This document shows positions 36,390 to 45,548 of a DNA stretch of 64,000 nucleotides, one piece after another; the stretch's first letter is position 1, and each line of letters starts with the position of its first letter. A program made the position numbers and the translations under genes. The notes beneath the pieces are model-generated. The model made no database searches and was not told the origin of the DNA. It saw nothing but the letters and a program-made list of their open reading frames with translations. The stretch is taken from NCBI GenBank assembly GCA_963761015.1, contig CAVXFL010000022.1, positions 62,001-126,000 on the forward strand, given 5' to 3'. The DNA is from CAVXFL01 sp963761015. Its GTDB lineage: Bacteria; Pseudomonadota; Alphaproteobacteria; Acetobacterales; Acetobacteraceae.

Positions 36390-37732
36390 CTGGGATGGTC
36401 GGTTCCGGCGTCGTCGAGAAATGCGGGGACATGCTCGTCGCGCCAAAGCGCCGCGAGCGGCTGCCGCTCCCGGATCACCGCCCAGCGCGCCCCATCGACG
36501 AGCACCTGGGCCGCGAGCGGGCGGGCATTGTAGGTCGAACTCATCACCGCGCCATACGCTCCGGCGTCGAGAATCGCGACCCGGGCGCCCGGCTCCAGCG
36601 GCGGCAGTCCGCGGTTGCGGGCGAACGTGTCTCCGGTTTCACATACCGGGCCTGTAACCTCGGCCGGAGAAACGGGTTGCAGGACGTCGACGGCCGAGAG
36701 CGGCACGATCCCGTGCCACGCGTCGTACATGGCGGGCCGCACCAGATCGTTCATGGCGGCGTCCAGCACGACGAAGCGCGATGCCCCGGTCCGCTTCACC
36801 AGAACCACCGCGGCGAGCAGCACGCCGGCCGGGCCGGCCAGCCATCGCCCCGGCTCCACGATGATCCCGACCCCGAGGTCGCCGAGCGTGGCCCGGATCG
36901 CCCCGGCATAGGCGGCAGCCGACAACTCGGGCTCGTCGCGGTAGCCGATGCCGAGCCCGCCACCACAATCCACGCGCCGAACCGGCAAACCGCGCGAGCG
37001 CAGGTCGCGCACCAGATCGGCCGCGCGCGCGAAGGCGGCGCGGAACGGCGCGGTGGCGGCGATCTGGCTGCCGATATGCATGGCGATGCCGACCGGCTCG
37101 ATCTCCGGCAGTTCGGCCGCCCGCGCGTAGAGCGGCGCGGCGTCCGCGTAGGCGATGCCGAACTTGTTCTCGGCGCGCCCGGTGGTGATTTTCGGATGCG
37201 TGCCGGCGTCCACGTCCGGGTTCACCCGCAGCGCCACCCGCGCGGATAGCCCCGTCGCGGCGGCGAGCGCGGCCAGCATCTCCAGCTCCTCGGCGCTCTC
37301 GACGTTGATCTGCGCGATGCCCTCGCGCAGGGCCAGACGCAGCTCGGGTTCGGTCTTGCCGACGCCGGAAAACACGATGCGTTCGGCGGCAATCCCGGCG
37401 AGGCGCGCGCGCCGCAATTCGCCCTCGCTGACCACGTCGGCGCCGGCGCCTGCGTCCGACAGCAGCCGCAGGATCGCGAGATGATCGTTCGCCTTGACCG
37501 CGTAATGCACCCGCGCGTCCAGTCCAGCCGCGGCCAAGGCGTCGCGCAGCAACCGGTAGCGCCGCCGCAAGGTGCCGGCGGAGGTGACCCAGCACGGCGT
37601 CCCGACCGCGTCGGCGATGGCGGCGAGCGGCACGTCCTCGAGCACCAGGCCGTCCATCGCGTGCATGGCGAGGCACGGCCGGGCGGCGATCAGCGCGGCG
37701 AAGCACGGATCGGCGGGTCGGATCGGCGGCAA
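36386..37732 (-). CDS. lysA: diaminopimelate decarboxylase
   Basis: PLP enzyme converting meso-diaminopimelate to L-lysine. Motifs: VHYAVKANDHLAILRLL with the PLP lysine, GIAMHIGSQI, VDCGGGLGIGY, IIVEPGRWLAG, VCETGDTFA with the cross-subunit cysteine, and GAYGAVMSSTYNARP. The start is unclear: family sequence already begins at ADPCFAALIAARPCL, so TTG 37732 is proposed; ATG 37666 would trim 22 family-like residues and 37816 adds unlikely sequence. The commonly adjacent argH is absent; a solute-binding protein gene lies upstream instead. Confidence 0.9.
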   Translation of the reverse strand: MPPIRPADPCFAALIAARPCLAMHAMDGLVLEDVPLAAIADAVGTPCWVTSAGTLRRRYRLLRDALAAAGLDARVHYAVKANDHLAILRLLSDAGAGADVVSEGELRRARLAGIAAERIVFSGVGKTEPELRLALREGIAQINVESAEELEMLAALAAATGLSARVALRVNPDVDAGTHPKITTGRAENKFGIAYADAAPLYARAAELPEIEPVGIAMHIGSQIAATAPFRAAFARAADLVRDLRSRGLPVRRVDCGGGLGIGYRDEPELSAAAYAGAIRATLGDLGVGIIVEPGRWLAGPAGVLLAAVVLVKRTGASRFVVLDAAMNDLVRPAMYDAWHGIVPLSAVDVLQPVSPAEVTGPVCETGDTFARNRGLPPLEPGARVAILDAGAYGAVMSSTYNARPLAAQVLVDGARWAVIRERQPLAALWRDEHVPAFLDDAGTDHPR

Positions 37733-37835
37733 GGCGGACAGGCGCGGACATGCGCGACAGGTTAGGGCCGCTGCCCTCGCGCGCCAAAGGAGATTCGCGT
37801 CCGCGGTTCCAGGCATCCGTGCCGGGCGGGTCCGC

Positions 37836-38868
37836 TCAGCGCTTCAGCCACGCCTCGAAGCGCTGCTCCAGCTTGGCGTAGTTCTCGCGCCAAAAGCCCT
37901 CGTCGATCTGCAGCGCGTTCGCCATGTTGGCGGGCGCGCTCGGCGAAACCGCGCGGAGTTCGCGGGGCATCAACTCGTTGGCGCCCTTCGCCGTCGGGCC
38001 GTAGGCGATCAGCGCGGGCAGCCGCGCCTGCACCGCCGGGATGCCGTAGAACGCCAGGAACCGGTTCGCCTCGCCGACATTCGCGCTGCCGGCGACGATC
38101 GCCCAACTGTCGATGTGGTAGAGGCTGCCGTGCCACTGAATGCCGAGATGGCGCTTCTCGGCGCGGTCGGCGCCGGTGACGCGATCGTTGGGCGCGCTGC
38201 TCATCAGAACCGCGCCGGAGCCGATGATCCTGATCGCGTCGGTATCGCTTTGCCAGAACACCAGATAGGGCCTGAGCTGATCGAGCTTGCGGAACGCCCG
38301 GTCCACGCCCTCGGCGGAGCGCAGCGTATTGTACACATCGCCGGGCGCGACGCCGTCGGCCAGCAGCGCGATCTCCAGGTTGGTCTTCACGTCGCGTTTC
38401 AGCCCGCGCTTGCCAGGATATTTCGCCACGTCCCAGAAATCGGCCCAGGTGGGCGCGCCCGCGAAACTTGTCGCGGTCCCAGGTCAGCACGATGCTCCGC
38501 ATGAAGGCGCCGACGCCGCAATCAGTCGCCGCCTGGGGCAGGTAGTGATCGCGGCCGCCGATGGCGTTCCAGTCGATGCGCTCGAACAGGCCCTCGGCGC
38601 AGCCGGGCTGGAGTTCGGCCGGCGTCACCTGGACCAGGTCCCACGGCGTTCCCCAGCCGGCCAGGTCGGCGATCTGCGCCAGGCCGCCGGTCCAACTCTG
38701 CTGATCCGCATGCACGCCGGTCGCCTGGGCGAACGGGGCGACGAACAGCTCCTTCAGCGGCTCCTGAAAGGGACCGGCCCGCGCGACGATGGTCAGGTCG
38801 CGCGCCATCGCAGGCAGGGTCGTAAGGATCGCTATCGCCCCTGCCTCGAGGAGGGTGCGCAGGCACAT
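37836..38868 (-). CDS. polyamine-type ABC substrate-binding protein, one frameshift
   Basis: Periplasmic binding protein of the PotD/PotF type. ATG 38868 gives signal MCLRTLLEAGAIAILTTLPA with cleavage after AMA; then DLTIVARAGPFQEPLKELFV, PFAQATGVHADQQSWTGG and WDLVQVTPAELQPGCAEG. A one-base shift near 38465 leads into WADFWDVAKYPGKRGLKRD, then DVYNTLRSAEGVDRAFRKLD and YGPTAKGANELMPRELRAV. Length of about 343 residues is normal. No permease or ATPase gene is adjacent, so this is an orphan binding protein. Substrate not determined; polyamines are the family guess. Confidence 0.8.
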
Positions 38869-39127
38869 TGTTTCGGGTCTTGCTCCGGCGTCCGGCGGGA
38901 CCCTAGCCTCTGCCGTTCGGCGTATGCAATGCGAGCGGTCCGGCTTGCGGCCTCGGCCGCCGAGCGACCCGATCGCCGGACGCGAGCCGCTTGTCACCGC
39001 CGTTGCGGAGTCGCAGAAACGCCGTGCCCGCCCGCCGCCGCGGTCGCAAATTCGCCCTCGAAACGGGGCAACCTACAAAGCCTGGGCGGCGTTAGGCCCG
39101 CGAAACCCAATTCAGTGGAGGGTGCTG

Positions 39128-39397
39128 ATGACAGCCACGGACACCATCTCCGAAAAGGCTCACGACGCCAGGGAACAGATCGCCCAGCTTCGCCGGCAGG
39201 TCGAGCAACTGATGAGCGAGCGGGTAACGCCGGCGCTCAGCGACGCGGCGCACCGCGCCGAGATGGCGGCCCGCAACGCCGGCGACATGGCGCGCGAGCA
39301 GGCCGAGGCGGTCTCCAGCCGGGTGCGGGAACAGCCGCTCGTAGCGATCCTGATCGCCGCGGCAACGGGATACCTGATCGGCCGGCTGTTCCGCTGA
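39128..39397 (+). CDS. DUF883/ElaB-YqjD-like membrane protein
   Basis: 89 residues from ATG 39128 with ribosome site GGAGGG nearby. An amphipathic helix (AHDAREQIAQLRRQVEQLMS; AEMAARNAGDMAREQAEAVS) is followed by a C-terminal membrane segment QPLVAILIAAATGYLIGRLF, the signature end of the ElaB/YqjD/DUF883 family. Related proteins bind ribosomes at the membrane in stationary phase in Escherichia coli; that role is not shown for this one. It is paired with the next gene, three bases downstream. Confidence 0.82.
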   Translation: MTATDTISEKAHDAREQIAQLRRQVEQLMSERVTPALSDAAHRAEMAARNAGDMAREQAEAVSSRVREQPLVAILIAAATGYLIGRLFR

Positions 39398-39400
39398 CCG

Positions 39401-39853
39401 ATGCGCACCGCCCGCCTCTTACGGATTGCCGCAGAGGCGGAGGTGCTGCGCCTGCGCCGCCTTGCGCGGCGCAATGTCATCCGGGCCGTCGTGGCGGCGG
39501 TCGCCGGCGTGTTCTTTTTCGGCGCGCTCTGCTGGTTCGAGGTGGCGACGTATTTCTGGGTCCACCTCAATCTCGGCCGGATCAGCTCGACGCTGATCGT
39601 GGTCGGCGGCAACCTGCTGGTCGCGCTGCTCCTGCTCGCGATCGCCGGGCTGGCTTGGGGCCGGCCCGGACGGGTGGAGATCGAGGCGCTGGAGGTGCGC
39701 GAGCGGGCGCAGCAGCAGCTCGAAGGCATCGCGAGCGCCACTGTCGCGCTGGCCGGTCCGGCCGGGCGGCTGCTGCGACGGTCCCGCATTCTGGCCCTGG
39801 CCGCCGCGATCCTGCTGCCGCGCTTCCTCGTGCGATGGCGACGCCGCCCCTGA
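39401..39853 (+). CDS. membrane protein paired with the DUF883 gene
   Basis: 150 residues. Two membrane segments, VIRAVVAAVAGVFFFGALCW and TLIVVGGNLLVALLLLAIAG, then a basic C-terminal region with a third hydrophobic stretch (ILALAAAILLPRFLV). The layout resembles the small YqjE/holin-superfamily proteins that accompany YqjD-type genes, but I do not recognise a specific family. It starts three bases after the DUF883 stop and is certainly cotranscribed. Confidence 0.7.
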   Translation: MRTARLLRIAAEAEVLRLRRLARRNVIRAVVAAVAGVFFFGALCWFEVATYFWVHLNLGRISSTLIVVGGNLLVALLLLAIAGLAWGRPGRVEIEALEVRERAQQQLEGIASATVALAGPAGRLLRRSRILALAAAILLPRFLVRWRRRP

Positions 39854-39983
39854 GGGCCGGGCCGGCGCGCGCGGCGTTGACGCCCGCCGCCGCCCCTCTC
39901 TATTAAGCCGCACTCCCGCGCGGCCCGGGCAAACGGGGCTCGTCGGCGCCGGCCCGCGCCCCTACATTCTCCCGGAGACGATC

Positions 39984-40118
39984 GTGAAGCGCACCTATCA
40001 ACCCTCGAAGCTTGTCCGCAAGCGCCGGCACGGCTTCCGCGCCCGCTTGGCCACCGTGGGCGGGCGGAAGATCCTGGCCGCTCGCCGCGCGAAGGGGCGG
40101 AAGCGCCTCTCCGCCTGA
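39984..40118 (+). CDS. rpmH: 50S ribosomal protein L34
   Basis: 44 residues, exactly the usual size, from GTG 39984 with ribosome site GGAGACG: VKRTYQPSKLVRKRRHGFRA, ending AKGRKRLSA. First gene of the conserved rpmH-rnpA-yidD-yidC-engB run. Too short to appear among long open frames, but unmistakable. Confidence 0.97.
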   Translation: MKRTYQPSKLVRKRRHGFRARLATVGGRKILAARRAKGRKRLSA

Positions 40119-40130
40119 ACGAGGCTCGCC

Positions 40131-40487
40131 ACGGACGCGCCGACCCGCGACGCTCCGCCGGGGCGGCTCCGCCGCCGGGCCGAGTTTCTGCGGGTGGGCG
40201 CGAACGCCCGGCGGGTGGCGTTGCCCGGACTGGTTTTGCAGGCGCTGCGCCGGGCGGACGAGGCGCCGTGCCGGGTCGGCTTCACGGTCACGCGGAAAGT
40301 CGGCAACGCGGTGGCGCGCAATCGCATCCGCCGCCGGCTGAGGGAGGTTGTGCGGCTCGTGCTGCGGCAGCGGCCTGTTCGGGGCTTCGATTTCGTGCTG
40401 ATCGGGCGCGCGGCGACGCGCGAGCGCCGCTTCGCCGACCTGCTGGCCGACTTCCGCCGGGCGCTCGACAAAGCGGGCGCGCCGTGA
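40131..40487 (+). CDS. rnpA: ribonuclease P protein component, start codon unclear
   Basis: Protein subunit of RNase P, which matures tRNA 5' ends. The conserved start of the fold, RLRRRAEFLRVGANARR, begins at 40164; CRVGFTVTRKVGNAVARNRI and RRRLREVVR follow (the RNR motif), ending DKAGAP. No ATG, GTG or TTG lies in frame between the rpmH stop (40118) and 40194, and GTG 40194 would remove the conserved RLRRRAEF. The start given here is an ACG at 40131, followed by a typical Pro-rich lead. A non-canonical start or a base error is implied. Same frame as rpmH. Confidence 0.88.
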   Translation, partial: TDAPTRDAPPGRLRRRAEFLRVGANARRVALPGLVLQALRRADEAPCRVGFTVTRKVGNAVARNRIRRRLREVVRLVLRQRPVRGFDFVLIGRAATRERRFADLLADFRRALDKAGAP

Positions 40488-40517
40488 GCGGGGCAGCCGG
40501 CGACAACGCGGGCGGCA

Positions 40518-40784
40518 TTGGCACTGCCGAGCTTGTGCTTGCGGCTGCTGGTGCGCATCTACCAGTGGACAATACGGCCGCTGATTGGCAGCAACTGCCG
40601 GTTTCACCCCAGTTGCAGCGAATACGCGATCGAGGCGCTGGCGGTTCACGGCGCATGGCGCGGTTCGCTGCTCGCGGGGCGGCGGATCTTGCGCTGCAAT
40701 CCGTGGATGCCCGGCGGCTACGATCCGGTGCCGGCCTGTCGCCACCATAACGGGTCTGTGTCGAAAGGCAGCGAAGCGAGCTGA
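40518..40784 (+). CDS. yidD: membrane protein insertion efficiency factor YidD
   Basis: 88 residues from TTG 40518: LPSLCLRLLVRIYQWTIRPL, then GSNCRFHPSCSEYAIEALAV, GAWRGSLLAGRRILRCNPWM and PGGYDPVP. All YidD hallmarks are present, including the CRFxPSCSEY motif. YidD helps YidC-dependent insertion at the inner membrane. It is 30 bases after rnpA; its stop TGA overlaps the yidC ATG (TGATG). Other TTG codons at 40530 and 40536 are possible starts. Confidence 0.93.
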   Translation: MALPSLCLRLLVRIYQWTIRPLIGSNCRFHPSCSEYAIEALAVHGAWRGSLLAGRRILRCNPWMPGGYDPVPACRHHNGSVSKGSEAS

Positions 40785-42575
40785 TGGAGCAGAAGCGGCT
40801 GTTTCTGGCGATCGCGATTTCCCTCGCGATCGTGCTGGGCTTTCAGATGGTGTACGAGCGGTTTCTGCCGCATCCGCCGCCCAAGACGACGACTATAACC
40901 GAGACGACCAGGCACGGCACCACCGAGACCAAGGCGGTGCCGGCGCGGCCGCCGCAGCCGTCGCAGACCATCGGCGTCGCGCCGTCCGACGGCGGCGTCG
41001 CGCCGGTCGGCCCGACCAAGCCGTCGCCGCGGCTGGAGATCGCCGCGCCGCAAGTGAAGGGCAGCGTCGATCTGCTCGGCGCCCGGCTCGACGACCTGGT
41101 CCTGCGCGACTACCGCGAGACGATCCAGCCGACCTCGCCGCTGGTGCGCCTCTTGGAGCCGCGCACCGATCCCGAGCCCTATTACGTGCAGTTCGGCTGG
41201 ACCCAAGGACCGAACACCCACGTGAAGGTGCCGGGCGCCGATACGCTCTGGTCCGCGTCCGCGCCGACCCTCACCCCGACCGCGCCGGTCACGCTCGCCT
41301 GGAACAACGGCCAGGGGCTGACCTTCGAGATCGTGCTGTCGGTGGACGACCATTACATGTTCACCGTCCAGCAGCGGGTGAAGAACGCGACCGCCGCGCC
41401 GGTCGCCCTCTATGCCTGGTCGCGGATTCGCCGCGATTACACGCCCAAGACCGCCGGCTACTACATCCTGCACGAAGGCCTGATCGGCGTCGTGAAGGAC
41501 CGGCTGCAGGAGATGACGTATTCGAGCGCCCGCAGCGACGCCAAGAAGCACGACGGCCTCGCCTTCCACGAAGCCGACAACGGCGGCTGGGCCGGCATCA
41601 CCGACAAGTACTGGCTGACGGCGCTGATCCCGAACCAGGCAAAGCCGGTCACCGCGAGCTTCCGCGCGCTGAACGAGGGCGCCGGCCACGCCTATCAGGT
41701 CGACTTCATCCCCCAGGATCCGCAGCAGATCGCGCCGGGCACGACGGCGGGCCAGACCACGCGCCTGTTCGCCGGGGCCAAGGTGGTGACCCTGCTCGAC
41801 CGCTATCAGTCGGAATACAACATCCCGCACTTCGACAAGGCGGTCGATTTCGGCTGGTTCTATTTCCTGACCAAGCCGATCTTCCTGTGCCTCGACTGGC
41901 TGTATCACCTGCTCGGCAATTTCGGCGTGGCGATCATGGTGTTCACCGTCTTCGTCAAGGCGTTGTTCTTCCCGCTCGCCAACAAGTCCTACAAGTCGAT
42001 GAGCAAGATGCGGCTGCTCGGCCCGAAGCTGCAGGCGATGCGCGAGCGGCTGAAGGACGATCCGGGCAAGATGCAGCAGGAGATGATGGCCATCTACAAG
42101 GCCGAGGGCGTGAACCCGGCCAGCGGCTGTCTGCCGATGCTGATCCAGGTGCCGGTGTTCTTCTCGCTCTACAAGGTGATCTTCGTCACCATCGAGATGC
42201 GGCACGCGCCGTTCTTCGGCTGGATTTCAGGATCTCTCGGCGCCCGATCCGACCAACGTGTTCAACCTGTTCGGGCTGCTGCCGTTCCACCCCGCCGAGA
42301 TTTCGCCGTTCCTGCACCTGGGCGTCTGGCCGCTCGTCATGGGGTTCACGATGTGGCTGCAGCAGCGGCTGAACCCGCCGCCGCCGGACCCCACGCAGGC
42401 GAAACTGTTCCAGTTCATGCCGGTGATCTTCACCTTCATGCTGGCGCGCTTCCCGGCCGGGCTGGTGATCTACTGGACGTGGAACAATTTGCTGTCGGTC
42501 GCCCAGCAATGGCTGATCATGCGCAACACGCGGCTGGAGCAGAAGCGGACGAAAATGGTCCGCACCACCACCTGA
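40784..42575 (+). CDS. yidC: membrane protein insertase YidC, one frameshift
   Basis: Inserts and folds inner-membrane proteins. ATG 40784: MEQKRLFLAIAISLAIVLGF (TM1), a Pro/Thr-rich linker, the periplasmic beta-sandwich domain (VKVPGADTLWSASAPTLT; GGWAGITDKYWLTALIPNQA), then the conserved insertase core: LGNFGVAIMVFTVFVKALFF, KLQAMRERLKDDPGKMQQEM and GCLPMLIQVPVFFSLYKVIF. A one-base insertion near 42228 shifts into DLSAPDPTNVFNLFGLLPF, then FQFMPVIFTFMLARFPAGL and VIYWTWNNLLSVAQQWLIM. Joined length of about 596 residues is normal. The gene is essential, so the shift is almost certainly an error. Confidence 0.95.
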
Positions 42576-43231
42576 GCGAGCCGGCCGACGACGCGGCGGC
42601 GATCGAGGCCGGGCGGCTGCTGTTCGCCGCCGAGTGCCGCTTCGTCCACGCGGCGCAGCGGTTGGATCAGCTGCTGCCGCCCGACCTGCCGGAACTGGCG
42701 TTCGCGGGCCGCTCAAACGTCGGCAAATCCTCGCTGCTCAACGCGCTGACCGGGCGGCGAACCCTGGCGCGCGCCTCCAACCAGCCCGGCCGCACGCGCC
42801 AGCTCAACTTCTTCGAACTCGGCGGGCGGCTCATGCTGGTGGACATGCCCGGCTACGGCTACGCCCAGGCGCCGAAGGACGTGAAGGCGGACTGGCAGGG
42901 GCTGATGTTCGACTATCTGCGCGGCCGCCCCAATCTGGCGCGCGTGCTGCTGCTGCTGGATGCGCGCATCGAGGCGAAGCCGGCCGACCTCGCCGTGATG
43001 GATCTGCTGGACCGGGCGGCCGTGAGCTACCAGTTGGTGCTGACCAAGGCCGATGGCGTGAAGCCTGCGCCGCTCGCCCGGAAAGAGACCGAAGCGCGCG
43101 CCCTCGCCCGCCGGCACACCGCCGCGCACCCGGACGTGATCACCACGAGCAGCGAGACCGGAGCCGGCCTGGAGACCCTCCGCGCGGCCATCGCCTCGCT
43201 CGGCGAGCGGTCCACGGCGCCACGCGTCTGA
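42572..43231 (+). CDS. engB: ribosome biogenesis GTPase EngB/YsxC, probable CTG start
   Basis: GTPase needed for 50S assembly. G1 AFAGRSNVGKSSLLNAL, switch region NQPGRTRQLNFFEL, G3 LVDMPGYGYAQAPK, G4 LTKADGVK and G5 TTSSETGAGLETLR are complete. The protein starts LSEPADDAAAIEAGRLLFAA. Its frame has no ATG or GTG at the right place, but CTG 42572 overlaps the yidC stop as CTGA, just where an ATGA overlap would be expected, and gives (M)SEP, the usual N terminus in this group. A rare CTG start or a base error is implied. About 219 residues. Confidence 0.9.
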   Translation: MSEPADDAAAIEAGRLLFAAECRFVHAAQRLDQLLPPDLPELAFAGRSNVGKSSLLNALTGRRTLARASNQPGRTRQLNFFELGGRLMLVDMPGYGYAQAPKDVKADWQGLMFDYLRGRPNLARVLLLLDARIEAKPADLAVMDLLDRAAVSYQLVLTKADGVKPAPLARKETEARALARRHTAAHPDVITTSSETGAGLETLRAAIASLGERSTAPRV

Positions 43232-43252
43232 TCGGCGCCGGCGCGCCCGGTG

Positions 43253-44170
43253 CTATTCCGGCCGGCGAGCCGAGGCGAACAGGTGCTTGCCGGCGTCGGC
43301 CATGGCGGGGGAACTCGCGAGCATCCGCTCCAGATCGAGGAACGCCGTTTCGTCGGACGCCATGGCGCGGGTGCATCCGTCGCTCCCCCAGGCACTGCTG
43401 GTTATCAACAGCCCGCGGCAAGCGATCGCCTCGAGTCCGGCCGCCGCGAACTGCGCGTGCAGCGTTCGGCTGTCGTACAGGAACAGGTCCGCTTGCTGCG
43501 CGCCCAGCGTGAACACCCCGCGTCCGGTTCGCAGCCGTGACAGCGCCTCGTCCACCTTGCCGATCCGGATCAGTTCCAGAACCAGCGCGACCAGCGAATC
43601 CACCATGACGCAGACGCATCCGCCGGGCTTGGCCCACGCGGCGAACCGGCGGATCATCGCGGCGGGATTCGCCGTATACTGCACCGAGCCGATCGCCATC
43701 ACGAGATCGGCGCTGGCCGGCGCGACGCGCGCGTCCGCCATGCTCGCCGGCACGAGTTCGAAGCCCGCGCCGAATTGTTTCGCGCGCAGCGCCGTGACCA
43801 TTTCGGGCGCCTGCTCGATGCCGACGACGCGGTGTCCGAGCGACAACAGCCGGGCGATCCAGCGTCCGGTGCCGCAGCCCGCGTCGACGATCACCCCCGG
43901 CGCGGCCGGCAGCAATCGCGACACCTGTTCCCAGGCAAGCCGGTCGTAGGCCTTGCGATGATTGGCGGCGGCGAACGCGGAGTCGTAGTCCGCCGCGAAC
44001 GCGTCGTACAGCGCAACGGAGTCGCGCCAGCACGGCGGCGAGTCCGCGACGTGTTCGGTCGCATTCGTCGGAAGCCGATCGGAATTGTCGCCGTCTTGCA
44101 TGTCGCCGTCTTGCATGGAGTTGTCTTGCATGGAGTCGTCGCGCTCGTTTGCTGCTGGTCGGGTCGTCAC
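43253..44170 (-). CDS. class I SAM-dependent methyltransferase
   Basis: 305 residues from GTG 44170. The Rossmann methyltransferase core is clear: motif I VIVDAGCGTGRWIARLL, motif II GHRVVGIEQAPEMV, ASMADARVAPASADLVMAIG, and the post-core WAKPGGCVCVMVDS. It is preceded by FAADYDSAFAAANHRKAYDR, common in small-molecule methyltransferases of the UbiE/BioC-like class. The N terminus holds three copies of a five-residue repeat (MQDNS, MQDGD, MQDGD; 15-base units at 44088-44132), so the real start may be any of these Met codons. Substrate unknown. Convergent with engB. Confidence 0.8.
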   Translation of the reverse strand: MTTRPAANERDDSMQDNSMQDGDMQDGDNSDRLPTNATEHVADSPPCWRDSVALYDAFAADYDSAFAAANHRKAYDRLAWEQVSRLLPAAPGVIVDAGCGTGRWIARLLSLGHRVVGIEQAPEMVTALRAKQFGAGFELVPASMADARVAPASADLVMAIGSVQYTANPAAMIRRFAAWAKPGGCVCVMVDSLVALVLELIRIGKVDEALSRLRTGRGVFTLGAQQADLFLYDSRTLHAQFAAAGLEAIACRGLLITSSAWGSDGCTRAMASDETAFLDLERMLASSPAMADAGKHLFASARRPE

Positions 44171-44308
44171 GGCACGCGGTCACAAATCGTTGCACTCGGA
44201 TATGCGGACAGCCGCAATTAGGCCATCTCCGCCGTGTTTGTTCGGGTGACGAACGGCGCGCTGCTCGCCGGCGGCGAGCAGCGCGCCTCCAGTAAAGGAG
44301 TGAAGCGA

Positions 44309-44614
44309 ATGCGCAAGCTGATAAAGCCCGCTCTGATGGCGGCGGCGGTTGCGACCGCCACACTGGCCGGGGCCGGCTATGTGATGGCGCAGCCTGTTCC
44401 GCTGCCGCCATTGCGCCACGAAGGGCCGCCGCCACCGCCGCCCGGCCCGCATCACCTCTGGGAGCCCGGTCATTGGCGGTGGGAGCACGGGCGCTACGTT
44501 TGGATTGCCGGGCATTACGTGATGCGGCGGCATGGGTGGCACGGCGAGTTCGCGCGCGGCCACTGGGTCAGGAGGGGTGGTGAATGGGTCTGGATGCCAG
44601 GACATTGGCGCTGA
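44309..44614 (+). CDS. secreted YXWV-repeat protein
   Basis: 101 residues from ATG 44309, with AAAGGAG upstream. The signal peptide MRKLIKPALMAAAVATATLA to YVMA is followed by a Pro run (PPPPPPGPHHLW) and Trp/His repeats WEPGHWRWEHGRYVWIAGHY and GHWVRRGGEWVWMPGHW, the YXWV (PF12779-type) pattern found in small periplasmic proteins. Function unknown; a wall or outer-membrane-associated structural role is guessed for the group. Convergent with xth. Confidence 0.75.
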   Translation: MRKLIKPALMAAAVATATLAGAGYVMAQPVPLPPLRHEGPPPPPPGPHHLWEPGHWRWEHGRYVWIAGHYVMRRHGWHGEFARGHWVRRGGEWVWMPGHWR

Positions 44615-44674
44615 CCTGAAACACCGCTCGGCGCACCCGCCGGGGCCGGTCGTCGGCCGGCTCCGGACGCGTCG

Positions 44675-45445
44675 TCAGTCCATCTCGACCAGCACGGGGA
44701 CGTGATCCGACGGCTGCTCCTCGCCGCGCTCGCGCCGGTCGGGCTGCGCGGCGACCAGCCGCTCGGCGAGCGTGGGCGAGACCAGGACGTGGTCGATGCG
44801 AAGCCCCTTGTCGCGCGGCCAGCAGCCGGCCTGGTAATCCCAGAACGTGTAGACCGGCCCGTGCGGGTGCATGGCGCGCACCGCGTCGGTCAGGCCCAGC
44901 CATACCATCCGGCGAAACCGGGCGCGCGTCGGTGGCCGAACCAGCGCGTCGCCCGGCGGCAGGACGCCGGGGGCGAGATCCGCCCCGGTCGGGCACACGT
45001 TGAAATCGCCGGCGAGGATGCAGGGCGTATCCTCGGCGAGCAGGTCGGCGGCGCGATCGGCAAGCCGGTCCATCCAGGCCAGCTTGTAGGCGTAGCCGGC
45101 CTCGCCCCCGGAATTGCCGTTCGGCAGGTAAAGGGCGCCGATCACCAGGCCGTCCACCGCGACTTCCAGGTAGCGCGCCTGCGCGTCCTCGTCGGGCAGA
45201 CCCGGCAGCGCGCGGCGCGTCACCTCGAACGGCAGCCGGGAGAGCACGGCGACGCCGTTGTAGGATTTCTGCCCGACCAACTCGCTGCGGTAGCCGAGTT
45301 CCTGGAACGAAGCGGCCGGGAACGCCTTGGGTTCGCATTTCGTCTCCTGCAACAGCAGGATGTCGGGCGAGACCCGCGCCAGCCAGCGGCGGACATGCGC
45401 TTCGCGGCTGCGGATCGAATTGACGTTCCAGGTGGCGATCTTCAT
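44675..45445 (-). CDS. xth: exodeoxyribonuclease III
   Basis: Apurinic/apyrimidinic endonuclease and 3'-exonuclease of base-excision repair. 256 residues from ATG 45445: MKIATWNVNSIRSREAHVRR, ILLLQETKCEPKAFP (metal Glu), SYNGVAVLSR, LYLPNGNSGG, CILAGDFNVCPTGADLAPG, YTFWDYQAGCWPRDKGLRID and the catalytic SDHVPVLVEM at the end. All active-site residues of the family are visible. It is divergent from apaG, with 103 bases between the starts. Confidence 0.94.
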   Translation of the reverse strand: MKIATWNVNSIRSREAHVRRWLARVSPDILLLQETKCEPKAFPAASFQELGYRSELVGQKSYNGVAVLSRLPFEVTRRALPGLPDEDAQARYLEVAVDGLVIGALYLPNGNSGGEAGYAYKLAWMDRLADRAADLLAEDTPCILAGDFNVCPTGADLAPGVLPPGDALVRPPTRARFRRMVWLGLTDAVRAMHPHGPVYTFWDYQAGCWPRDKGLRIDHVLVSPTLAERLVAAQPDRRERGEEQPSDHVPVLVEMD

Positions 45446-45548
45446 GGCGTTGCCCGGTGCGCGCTGGCTCGCAGGTCGTCCGGTCTGGACAAGCCCGCCC
45501 CCCACGCTTTACTCGGCCGGGGGGCATTACGGAACCGGCTCATCGATC

